This document shows, piece by piece, positions 11,334-21,470 of a DNA stretch of 64,000 nt. Positions within the stretch are counted from its first letter, which is position 1; each line of letters opens with the position of its first letter. The translations under genes and the position numbers were made by a program. Below the pieces are notes generated by a model. That model ran no database searches. It worked only from the letters and a program-made list of their open reading frames with translations, and was not told the origin of the DNA. The stretch comes from Uloborus plumipes (taxonomy: Eukaryota > Arthropoda > Arachnida > Araneae > Uloboridae). The DNA lies in contig JAXGGA010005885.1 of assembly GCA_038373865.1 (NCBI GenBank), forward strand, positions 1-64,000. Reading direction: 5' to 3'.

Positions 11334-12309
11334 TGATCAACATGTGTGACAAATTAAAAGAAAATCCGAGTCGGTCGTGCGACCCCCATTCGGTGAGTTG
11401 GTATGGAATCACTCACCTATAAAAAATTAAAAATTCAACTTGAAACCTACTGATTTTGTTTGTTTCATTTCCTTGTATTTAAAAATCAAATTTTAAAAAT
11501 GCCATTTTTTTTTTTTTTTTTTTTTTTTTTGCAATTTTTTCAAAAAAAAAAAAAATGTAAGGGAAGCGGTTAATTCAAATCTTTTTCAATTGTTAGAAAT
11601 AATTTAATTCATGAAAAAAAAATTATCGACGCATGAAAAATGTAGCAAAATTATCTCTATGTATTTATTCAAAATTGGAAAATGAATTTACTGAAAAATA
11701 AATCAACTGTAAGGGCCCTGCTCCACATTGACGCAAAGCAGAAACGTAAAATGGATTAAATGGTTATTCCTATGGAAAGTACCCGGATTTTCGGTTTCTG
11801 CCTTCGGTTTCGGTCGCATTTTCTGCTGATGTGGAGCAGGGCCCTAAGGACTTTTTTTCATATACTTCGTTCTTTGAATCATTTGGTTTGTTTTTACTTA
11901 CTAGACTTTCGTGTTACATGTTATAGTTTTGTTAAAAAAAATCTTGCTTGTAAATTTATTCATATTAGTTTCTTGTTCAAATAATACTAAAAGTAATTTT
12001 ATGAAACATTTTTTTTTCGTCGGTTGGACGACAGAATTTGGCTAAATAAAATGAAATACTCATATTTGCGTTCCATTTTATAGTCCAGGTATTCAATTGT
12101 TCTTAACAGTGTCACATGAATATCATAGGTGAGGGCTATCTTTTAAGATTAAATTCTGTTTTACGCACTGTATGAACTATATGTTTTGTTTTTACTCTGT
12201 ACACTTTCATACTACATGTTACAGTAAGGATTGCAGAAAATTACATTTATTTACTGTTAATAAAATTATTCATCATAATTTCTTGTTGAAGGTATACTTT
12301 TAAAACTAA
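11334..12309. other. No gene; homopolymers and one MITE
   Basis: Contains poly(T) at about 11501-11530 and the Harbinger-like MITE described separately. Nothing coding is visible. Confidence 0.6.
11713..11844. mobile_element. 132-bp PIF/Harbinger-like MITE
   Basis: Perfect 16-bp inverted ends (GGGCCCTGCTCCACAT and its complement) flanked by TAA at 11710-11712 and 11845-11847. The 3-bp TWA-type duplication fits PIF/Harbinger. Confidence 0.85.
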
Positions 12310-12613
12310 TATTTAAAAATATATTTCTGCCGATTAATCGGCGAATTTTTACCGATTACACAGGTCTGCAACCAAAAAACTACATGGGATATTTTGAGTG
12401 TACTTTATGTTTTTCGGTGTGCTAAATTCGAAAATGACCTCCGTTTTTATCCATCACGTACATTTTTTCCGCAAAACGTGTGTTCTGAGTGTGGTAATGT
12501 ACCATTTTACCTCTATATAACTAAAGAAAAACTATACTAATTTGATTTAAAAAAATAGTTCACAATAAATAGTTTTTCTTATTTGGTTCTTAGATGTTCA
12601 AGGACTGAAAAAG

Positions 12614-14055
12614 AACAAGAAGTTCTGTCAAGAACTAAACGAGCCTACTTTCCGGTACATCGACATCGGCATTCTCGCATCTGATCATTATTCTCTTGAT
12701 TATCTGAGACTGAAAATTATGCCAAACATACCTTTTTAGCACTTAGAGCTAATTTCGAAAAGCAAAATATACCCCTCTCATCAGATGAAATAGACAAGTA
12801 AAAAGTAATTAACGAAAAAATAAAGTTTTGTCGCACAAAGAGTGTAACTGTTAACAGTTACTTACAGTTCCTCCGTAGAAAAAACCCTCCATCGTTTTCA
12901 AAAAAAAAAAAATAATAATAATAATAATAAAATAAATAAGTAAAAGTACAAAGAGCATCAAAACACATTTTATCAAAGAAAGAAAAAAAAAAAAGCTCGT
13001 CCGTTAATAAAATGTCTCGAATTTCACTTTTAATCCGTTGCCAGTTGTTAAATATAAATAAAGAATAAAATGTTCGCGTGAAGGAAAAATTTTTGTTACA
13101 AAAAAAATCGTCTGCCAATAAAAAAAAATAATAATAAATAAAATAAAACAAATGAATAAATAAACAAAAAATCGTCTGCACAGTCAGTCATTTTTTTTTC
13201 TGAGCCTGCATTTCCGCCATGTTTTCGGAGCCGGAATCAGAGTCCTCACAGAAGATTACTCAGAAAAGTACTTTACAAACATTATATATCAAAACCATTT
13301 TTTTACAAAGTTAGTTTGAAGGAAATCCGACTTTAAGTTCACGATCAACATTCAACTTAAATTCCCCGTAGACGCTAATGTTAATTTTTTTTTCTGAACG
13401 GTTCAATATTGAACGAAAAATGGTTCAAATCAAAAAGCGAAATATGGGAATGTATGGGAAAGCCTCTCCGAGATCTTTCAAACAAAAAAAAGTTTATTCC
13501 ATTCGGACGGTTCACTCAAAAGTTATTAGGTGGGGAAAGGTTGCTTGAACGGTTCAATGTTGAACGAAAAATTGTTCAAATCGAAAATGTAAATACGGGA
13601 ATGAAGTATCCTTGAAAAGATCTTTCGAACAAAAAAAAGTTTGTTCAGATCGGACTGTTCACTCAAAAGTTAGCATCGCGGGACAGGTTGTTTGAACGGT
13701 TCAAAATTGAACCAAAAATTGTTCAAATCGAAAAATCAAAGATGAGAATGAGCTGTACTCGCCGAGATCTTTCCAACAAAAAAAAGTTTGTCAAAATCGG
13801 AATGTTCATTCAAAAGTTATTAGGGGGGGACAGACAGACCGACCGACCGACACGCAAATTCCCCATCTCAATACCCTACTTTCAAATTTTTAATTTTTCG
13901 ATATTCATTTTACCTTATTATTTTTTTAACTTGGCGATATTTTTTGAACTTGGCGATATTTTTTTTTAACTTGGCGATATTTTTTAGATGCATTAAGCTA
14001 CTTTTACTACTTTTTTCGTCTTTCTTTCATTTTTAACGGGAAAGTAGGCTAAAAA
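12614..14055 (-). mobile_element. Helentron-associated-like element (HINE/DINE-like), copy A
   Basis: One of three long copies of the same repeat (others at 40616-42194 and 50959-52593). In its own orientation (minus strand here) it starts with TTTTTAGCCTACTTTCCCG and ends with GGAAAGTAGGCTCGTTTAGT-type sequence, a hairpin (AGTTCT-loop-AGAACT) and CTTGTT. The interior has an array of roughly 130-150 bp units with GAACGGTTCAA and GATCTTTC blocks (about 13390-13830), then a GACC microsatellite and short CTTGGCGATATTTTT repeats. Sub-terminal inverted repeats, an internal tandem array and a 3' hairpin together match the architecture of non-autonomous Helentrons. The class assignment is inference from structure. 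Confidence 0.65.
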
Positions 14056-14439
14056 GGAGAGTGCGAGGGTGGAGGTCGGATGGGGGAAAGCGCTAGCATG
14101 ACTGCTACACTCACCCACAGAACCAAATTGATGAGGTTCAAATATGTTGCACCGGGTTCTTGGAATTATTAAGGATTTTATTTAAATAAGAGTGATAGTG
14201 ATAAGAGAGATAAGGAATGTGAGAGGATTTTTCTTGTTTTGTTTTTTAGTGGATTCATTCATTAAAAGTGTTCGTTTGTGTTGATGTTTTTTTTTCTTTT
14301 TAATTTATTCCCCGTTCTTATGAGATCCATTAAAATAAAATAATATCCAAATATGCAAAAATGTTGCCATGGTGCATGTTCTTAATCAAGCTGACACCCC
14401 TTTTTAAAATAGAGTCGTTCAAAGGTGCCGGTCGCGGCT

Positions 14440-15060
14440 TGGCAGGTTGGACAGTATGGTCGTTGATCACAGAAAGTTTCTGTTTCTACCGCTTTCCATT
14501 AAATTAGGACTGATAAAGCAATTTATCAAGTCTTTGCCAACATATGGAGACTGTTTCATATATTATGTTTGTTCGAAGTTTCCGAAATTATCTGAAGCTA
14601 AATGGAAAGAGAAAATATTCATAGGACCTGACATACACAAACTTTTATCTGAGCCATTGCTTTTTTGAATCAATAAATGAAACTGAAAAAAAAAAAAAGC
14701 CTGGAACTCATTCAAGGATATGGTACAAAAGTTTTTTGAAAGTAACAAGAACTCTGGCTATGAAAAATATCATTAAGAGGATGCTGACTGCATTCAAAGA
14801 TCAGCAGTGAAACATAAGTTTAAAAATCCATTTTCTACATTCTCACGTAGACTATTTTCCTGAAAACCTTGGTGGCTTTAGTGAGTAACAGGGTGAAAGA
14901 TTTCATCAAGATGTGAAAGACAGAGAGACGTTACCAAGGAAGATGGGACGTAAATATGACGTCAGACTACTGTTGGATGCCCAAGCGAGAAACATAGAAT
15001 TCCAACCAGTGAAAACGCACCAGAAGGAGTATCAATGAAAAGAAAAGACGGTTTTACCAC
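14440..15060 (+). pseudogene. Decayed transposon-associated protein gene
   Basis: About 73 residues are open from 14447 (a hydrophobic-basic L-P-L-S-I-K-L-G-L-I-K block, then G-D-C-F and a G-P-D-I block). Homologous coding then continues in other frames with stops: an S-H-V-D-Y-F-P-E-N-L-G block at about 14845-14875 and G-E-R-F-H-Q-D at about 14892-14915. I recognise this combination as a repeated family of uncharacterised proteins in arthropod genomes; I do not know its biochemical activity. Several stops and at least two frameshifts make this copy dead. It lies inside a TIR-bounded element, which suggests the protein travels with that transposon. Confidence 0.6.
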
Positions 15061-15375
15061 GAAAGGGAGTAGATACCAATGTGATCAACTTTTTAATATG
15101 TGTTGTAATGAGTAAAATAATTGTGCAGCTTTTTTTCCAATAAATACATAAATTTCTTTTTAACTTCTATTTTTTGACTTTGACAACAAAGCCCTTACGC
15201 GTTGCAAAAAATCTGTACGTGACAAAAAAAAGTGAAGCTTATATTCGGATTCAGGACACCGAAAAACATTAAAATCAGTCAGAACATCCCATGCCTCTGT
15301 TTTTTTTTTTTTTTTTGCAGACCTGTGTTATTAATAATCGGCAAAGTGGCCGATTAAGCGGTGCATCCCTAATTC

Positions 15376-16987
15376 AAATCACGGAGTTAAAAGTTTATTT
15401 TAATCCTTGACACCCTGGGTCTAATCATAAGAGAACTAGCTAGAAAACAATAACAGAATTTGAACGGATAAGTGGTCAAGGGAGAACAAACCCTAGGGAG
15501 GCTAGAAGATTTTACTAACTAAGAAAAAGGCAGAACTAGTGATATTTAGAATTTTCAAGAGGATTTCTAAAGTTTAATTTTAAAAATGATTTAAATCGAT
15601 GATTAAAAAAAAAAAAACACCATTTGATTAAAATCAGAGTAAAAACAGTTTATTTTAATCCTTAACACCCTGGGTCTAATCATAAGAGAACTAGAAAACA
15701 AAATCATGACCAATTGTTGAACACACAGATGGCATTGAAATTACACATCTTTTACCATATGAGTTTCTCTGACCATTTGTTCAAAGTAAGAATGGATGTA
15801 GAATATTCACATATTATATGCAGCAACAATGCACCCATGAATTGTTACTCACCACTCCACCGAAAACACAGCTTTATAACCAAAGTGAACCTTGAACTTG
15901 TCTAAAATTCAAGAATAAGTCCCTTTTTCTTTGTGCAGAAACTCTGGGTTGGCACTTGAAAAATTACTCACTTGCCTCAGAGGTTTTCAATAATGTTGCC
16001 TTTACAAACCTTAAAAGGGTCTGTCTAAAATATAAAACCTTACCAATGCTTCAGTTTTCTCTTGGATTTAAATCACCATTCTCGAAGAGCAGCTGCACAT
16101 GTAAAGGTCTAAAAACAATTCAATAAGAAATTCTATACATGAGTCAAAAATAGAAATAAAATAAGTAAAGTATTAAAGTTAAATCGCATTACAACCAACT
16201 TCAAGAGGCCACAAATTTTATTCACGGTATGACATTTAAAATGGGACTGAATTTTTTAAAACTTTTAGTACTAATATTTGGTCAGGGGTGATTGTGTTCC
16301 GGTATTTTACCGGATTTCCGGTATTTTCATGATCGATTCTGCTATTTTATGTTCGAAAATACCGGAAAGAAAATATTTTTAATTATGCTTTTATTTTCCC
16401 ACCTCCGGATTTTTTTTTCCTTTTTCAAGTTTTTGATGATTATACCTATTATTTTTATTAATATTCATCAAATAGAAATATTAAGATGAAAATTCTAGTT
16501 GTTTTTTTACCTTAGTAAATTATTCTATTTGCATCCGATATGAGAATCACATTTTTCTCACTTTTGAACTTTTGATGCTTATTACCCTTAGCTAGGAGAC
16601 AAATGAATGAAATGCAACAAAATGTAACAAATCTAACTTTCATTACTTTATAAATGCTTTCGCACACCAACAGTAATTCTGTTAGACTTTTGCTTTCTCC
16701 TTAAAATATTTTTTTTTGGGGATAATTGCTCATCACCAGCTCAAAAGTAACTTTATTACTTATGTACAATTTAATTAAATGCATGTACAATATTTTGACT
16801 AAAAACTGTTTGAATATGTGAAATGTGTTAGTTTATGAAAGGAAAATAATTTTTATGTATGTATAATTGTAAAATTAGGTGTGTTTAAGAAATAGGGACC
16901 TCGGTTTTAAAAAAACACTCCCCCCCCCCTTTTTCTTTAAAACTTTCAGGTATTTTTTATGAACTCACAATCACCCCTGTATTTGGT
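15376..16987. other. No confirmed gene; local duplication
   Basis: Contains a direct repeat of about 55 bp and short open stretches around 15.7-16.1 kb on both strands that look splice-flanked but have no consistent frame. A C-rich run lies near 16919. No gene model can be supported. Confidence 0.5.
15392..15700. repeat. Direct repeat, two copies about 255 bp apart
   Basis: Bases 15392-15449 and 15647-15700 share a run of about 50 bp starting AGTTTATTTTAATCCTT and including ACACCCTGGGTCTAATCATA, with few differences. The spacer contains A/T-rich sequence with ATCGAT-type motifs. Possibly a small insertion that duplicated its flank. Confidence 0.75.
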
Positions 16988-16995
16988 GTAATGAG

Positions 16996-17141
16996 CAGGC
17001 CAGTCATTTAGGGGGGGGGGGGGTCATTTGCCCCACCCCGACTTTGAGTGAGCGTGGTTTCTGTTGTTTTCTGGTGAAATTGTATTGTGTTTTTACCTTT
17101 GCTCCCCCCCCCCCCGGGAAAAACTTGAAATGACGTCCCTG
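16996..17141. mobile_element. 146-bp hAT MITE with 8-bp target duplication
   Basis: GTAATGAG flanks it on both sides (16988-16995, 17142-17149). Ends are CAGGCCAGTCATTT and AAATGACGTCCCTG (imperfect inverted repeat). It has long G and C runs inside. Confidence 0.85.
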
Positions 17142-17149
17142 GTAATGAG

Positions 17150-18047
17150 ATCCTACTATATTATTAACTTTTTGAATTACTATTGAAAACTTTGATCAAT
17201 TGCCATCAGTGTTTCCGCTATAGTCTAATTTTTCTCAAAATAAGAAAATACTATCTAATTATGGAAATGAAGCACAACATTCTTTTTTTTTTTTGTACCA
17301 ACACAAAAAAAAAGAAGGAAATAGAAAAAAACAAGCAAACAAGCATGGCAATATTGAACTTAATCTCATTATAAATCTAGCTAATATGTATAAGCTGTTA
17401 TTAAATTCGAGTAAATAAAATAGTAAATATATAAATGAATAGATGATGAAATGGTGATAAAGCGAGATAAATAAGTAATAAACCAAGTGCGGATCCAGAG
17501 GAGGGGGGGGCTTGGATCCAGAGGGGGTCATGACCCCTCCCCCTTAAGTGACCAAATATAACATAACACTGCATTTTTTGGGTTTAATATTGCAAAAAAA
17601 TTGCCAAACACCCCCATTTTCAAGAATATTTACCTTAATGGGCATTAGGACCTCTAAGTGCTAGTTGTAATTTCAAAATTTTTATTTCAATTTCAGAAGA
17701 AAAAAAAATTACTTTGTATTTTTTTTTTTTTTTTTAAATATGTGACAGCTGAAATTCGATATGTAGACATACCTGCTTATTAACCGTCGAACCTTTAGCA
17801 TTTTTCTAAAGTTGTTTCTCAAATTTTAGCTTTTTTGCAAAAGAATTTTCAAACTTGGCTTAACTTAAACGCCGATTCCCATTTAATATTAAGCTAGAAT
17901 TAATAAGCCAAGGTTGTTTTGATTAGACTGAAGAAAATACATTTAATTACACAGTTTTGCAAACTACTAAAAATGCATAATAAAATTCTCAATAAGCCAT
18001 GTCACTTGTATAATTATATAGTGTTAATTGTTCAGGAATAAATCATA
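17150..18047. other. No gene; truncated hAT MITE
   Basis: A fragment at about 17485-17630 is a relative of the MITE at 8982-9181 in reverse orientation (GCGGATCCAG start, GGGGGTCATGACCCC core, ACCAAATATA and AATTGCCAAA blocks) but lacks the second end. The rest is A/T-rich with homopolymers. Confidence 0.6.
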
Positions 18048-18055
18048 AAGTAGGC

Positions 18056-19427
18056 CAATGGTGGCCAACCCGCGGCACGCGTGCCACAATGTGGCACGGC
18101 AGACCAGTAACAGTGGCACGCGAAGACTTTTTGAAAATAATCCAAAATTGAGGTAAAAATGTCGATCTCAAAAATATTGATAAAAACTAAAACCCTTAAA
18201 CTGATAAATGTCATGATATTGTGACAATTAAGTGTTAAGAGGCTGGCTTGAAAATTGTCTGAACTACAATATTGCAAAGTACTTAGCGTTAGCTTCGGAC
18301 ATCCAACGGAAGCTGTGACGCTACAGACCATGCTTTGTAAAGCTTATTTGTGCTTGACACGAATGAAACTTTCGATGCTGCAGAATGGATTCTTGATCTT
18401 CAATAGTTTCAGCTACGGGTGATGAAACTGAAAAAAAAAAAAAAAAAATCTGCAATTGAAATTAAGAAACTAGATTGGACAAAATTTAGCATGGTTGCAC
18501 AAATGAAGACCCTCAAATTGTTTTTGTTACATTACTTGAAAATAATTTGGAAAAAAAACTTCAAAAGTGTCATCGAATTATCTATCACAAGTTCCTAGCC
18601 AAGGAATGAGATTTTTCTCTGTTGGTGACCCTGTAGAGTTAACTGTATTAACAAACTACGAATTAGAGCTCTGAGTGTTTTGTGAACTTTTCCCAGGAGA
18701 AAGAGGAGAGTATGGCAAGTTACTCCATCATTAAAATGTGCAATAGCTATCCAAAGGAAAAATAGTCATAAGATTTTAGAATTTTAGGGAGTGTGTTTTC
18801 AAAATATCTGGAAGGAAAGCAATGAGGAATTGCTACTCAGAAATGGAGAATAGCGAACTAATTTAGCTATGCCATCTCTTAATATCCTGCGTTTAAGTAA
18901 TTTGAATTTAAGATTGTACAAAAAAAAAAAGTTTCCTAAACCAGTAGAGGCCATCTACATTCTTTTATGATGAAACTTCAGTTTCTTTCTCTCTACTTTG
19001 GAGAAAAAAGAATAAAACATTAATAGTTAATACTGAGAGTATCAACAGAAATTTAATAATTTTCCAATAGTATATGAAGAACATTTTGCACCGATTTTAA
19101 GTATTCATTCAGTGTTAGGTAGAATAGAATGTTTGATGTTATTTGTTTCTATTTTAAGCATAATAAGCCAACTGACAGAATCTATAAAAATGTTTACTAA
19201 CGATAACTCTTAAGTTCGGACTTGTTTTATCTTTATTATCATTTAGATTTAAATTACTCAGATTCACGAGAAAAAATGTTTCATTTGAGTAAGAATTACA
19301 TAATCAGCCAGCATAAAGTCTATTTTTAACTTAAAAAAAATCAATTGGTTAGAAAAATACAACGTGGCACGCTGAATTTTTTCTCTCCATATAGTGGCAC
19401 TCTCCTTAAAAAGGTTGGCCACCCCTG
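18056..19427. mobile_element. 1.37-kb hAT element
   Basis: AAGTAGGC duplicated at 18048-18055 and 19428-19435. Ends are CAATGGTGGCCAACC and GGTTGGCCACCCCTG, with GTGGCACG motifs repeated near both ends. The interior has no recognisable transposase; it is full of stops. It is either a deletion derivative or a heavily decayed copy. Confidence 0.88.
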
Positions 19428-19435
19428 AAGTAGGC

Positions 19436-20790
19436 TAAACAAATAAGAAAAGATTTTGCTGCAATAGAGTGCTTCTAAATAGATATGTACTATAAATTAC
19501 ACAACTGCTAGTGTTTTAAACAAACTTTTATTGCTAAGAAACCACTAGCTACCATTTCTCACAAAAAACACATTGTACAACATTTAGTTATCCATTCTAT
19601 CATTAACTTTATTTGAAAATTGCATCAACTTTGTTCTCATTGTTTAATAAATATGTACAGAAACAACAACATTCAGTTCAGGAGGTTTATTTCATATTCA
19701 GTGAAAGCTAATAGTCTAAATCAAAAACATTGAAGTTCAATACATTATCTGTGACAATATCAACCAAAAAATCCTCCTTAAATAAATACCCCCCCCCCCC
19801 CCCAAAAAAAAAAAAAAAAAAAAAAAACAGGTCTCCTGGAAAACTGCTAACAAGAAATTTTTAGGTGGAAATATACACCTTTAAAGGCATTTTAAAATTT
19901 CACAGCTGCCAAGTAACCATAAAAGGCATTTATGTACAGTAATATATATTTGGAAGAAAACTACATAACTTGGAAAATATAAACCATTAAGTAAATTTTA
20001 TTTTATAAATTTCTCAGTGTTACAGTTTACCTGTAGTAAGTTGAGGATTTACTTCAAGTGTTCAGATTTTCTCGTGGAATGCAGTCAAAGGGGAAGTGCT
20101 ACTTGTACAATATGTTGGCTTACCATTACAATAGCAGTACAAATATACTCAACACAACATCAATAACACTTCCTGCTTTCACTTTAGAAGAAGAAACAAA
20201 CACCCTGAAAGTCAGGCTTCAACTAACTGGGAAAAATTATGGGCAGATCATATAGAATAATACAGTATATTTATAAGAACAAAAAGATAAGTGATTCTGA
20301 AGATCAGTTATTGATAAAGATATTTTCAGTAGTTCTGCAACTAACTGGTGCAAAAGATTTTTCTTTTTTGAGGACAAGAAAAATAAATAAATACATAGGG
20401 AAATTTTTTTTTAATGAAGTACAGTCGAACTTTGTTAAAACAAACTCAAAGAGACCTTTAAAACCAGTTCATCTTTACCATAGTATGTCTTATCAGAAGA
20501 TCTATGCAACACAAAGCATAGCGTATGGATCAGAACTGTCATTTGTCTTAGCAGTAGTCGTTTTAAGCATATGTTTGCATTTAAAGTATTTTAAAAAATT
20601 GCTACATTTTACTTGCATATCAGACCACAAAAATGCAATTTAAAATTTGTTTAGAGAACAGCAATATAGTTTTTCTCTAAGAGAAAACTTCAACTATTTC
20701 TTACATTATATAAGAACATTTTGAGCCATAATTATCAATTTGAAAATTCATGCTGGGTTAACCAATGCATTGGGAAATTCCTTTTCTCGT
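19436..20790 (-). other. Downstream flank of the CFDP1-like gene
   Basis: Could include the 3' UTR of the minus-strand gene at 20791-21303; a minus-strand AATAAA lies at 19997-20002. Holds adjacent poly(C) and poly(A) runs at about 19790-19827. A TACAGTCGAACTTTG motif at 20421 resembles one end of a pogo/mariner element. No further gene. Confidence 0.5.
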
Positions 20791-21303
20791 TCATTGCTTT
20801 CTATTGGAAAGCCTAACCGTGCGCTCTTGTTCAAATGTTCTTACATCGCATCTTTGAAGAAAAGCTTGCCTATTGAGATAACCATCTTTTCCTTTGTTAT
20901 GCATCTCCAGCTCCGAACTTAGATCTTCTTCAGCTTTAAATCTCTCCCAATCCATCGAAGATTTTTCAAGTGTTGAAAATTTACGTTTTTTAGATGGAAG
21001 CTTCTCTATAAGTTCTTGCATATGTGTTGGTTTAGATCCAAAAACATTAGACGAAGAACATGACGAAGGGGATTCTTTGGGTTTTCTTTCGGAAGAATCT
21101 GAATGTTTTGCAATTTCTGAATTTTTGAAAATGCCACTTGCTTCTGCACAGTTTTGTGGAGCAGCGACATGCTTTCCTTCCTGACAACTTTCTAAGAAAG
21201 TTTTAAAACAATTCACAGCTTCCTCTTCCTCGTTTTGTGCAGTTTGGGCACAATCAGTAACCAAGTTACCCAAACATTCTATGATTTCACTCAAATCATT
21301 CAT
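20791..21303 (-). CDS. CFDP1: Craniofacial development protein 1-like (BCNT-C domain)
   Basis: 170 residues, intronless. Residues about 109-170 are a clear BCNT-C domain: an S-T-L-E-K-S start, D-W-E-R-F-K, a G-K-D-G-Y block, A-F-L-Q-R, and the F-E-x-E-R ending. Just before it is a basic P-S-K-K-R-K-F stretch, likely nuclear localisation. The N-terminal part is short and acidic (E-E-E-E near residue 25) and has no recognised fold. The family (CFDP1/Bcnt, yeast Swc5, fly Yeti) belongs to SWR1/SRCAP-type complexes that deposit histone H2A.Z. Family members are usually 240-300 residues, so this one is short. The start is chosen because an in-frame stop lies three bases before the ATG codon's upstream neighbour. 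An AG acceptor at 21306-21307 suggests an upstream exon. It could be the only CFDP1 gene or a retrocopy. Confidence 0.8.
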   Translation of the reverse strand: MNDLSEIIECLGNLVTDCAQTAQNEEEEAVNCFKTFLESCQEGKHVAAPQNCAEASGIFKNSEIAKHSDSSERKPKESPSSCSSSNVFGSKPTHMQELIEKLPSKKRKFSTLEKSSMDWERFKAEEDLSSELEMHNKGKDGYLNRQAFLQRCDVRTFEQERTVRLSNRKQ

Positions 21304-21305
21304 AT

Positions 21306-21470
21306 CTTATAATTAATTGCTCTGCTATTATTAAATTAATGCAATTGACTTCTCAACGTACATTCGAAATATCTGTTAATTATTATTCTAAACTAGAAAA
21401 AATAAACCATAAAGTTTTTCAATGAAAAACTTCGTATTGTACTAAAGATTAGAAAACACTCAGCACTTAC
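21306..21470 (-). other. Possible 165-bp intron upstream of the CFDP1-like start
   Basis: On the minus strand a GTAAGTG donor at 21470 and an AG acceptor at 21306-21307 frame this stretch. The exon before it (up to about 21663) would mostly be a 5' UTR. It also contains an open frame that would join in phase and add a hydrophobic segment, which is not expected for this family, so I favour a non-coding leader. Confidence 0.4.

Larger units (their letters stand above)
12310..15372 (+). mobile_element. TIR-bounded DNA element carrying a dead protein gene
   Basis: The sequence around 12328-12500 reappears as an inverted copy at about 15210-15370. Shared landmarks are a GCCGATTAATCGGC-like palindrome, CACAGGTCTGCAA, a TTTTTCGGTG block and a CACGTAC block. 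The right end reads GGTGCATCCCTA; the left terminus is degraded, so no target duplication can be shown. Between the ends lie a Helentron-like insert (12614-14055) and a decayed protein gene on the plus strand (14440-15060). The protein is probably the element's own product. Confidence 0.65.

Noticed and set aside
20058..20643. Plus-strand open frames of 65 and 134 codons
   Set aside because: They lie in the probable 3' flank of the minus-strand CFDP1-like gene and have no family features.
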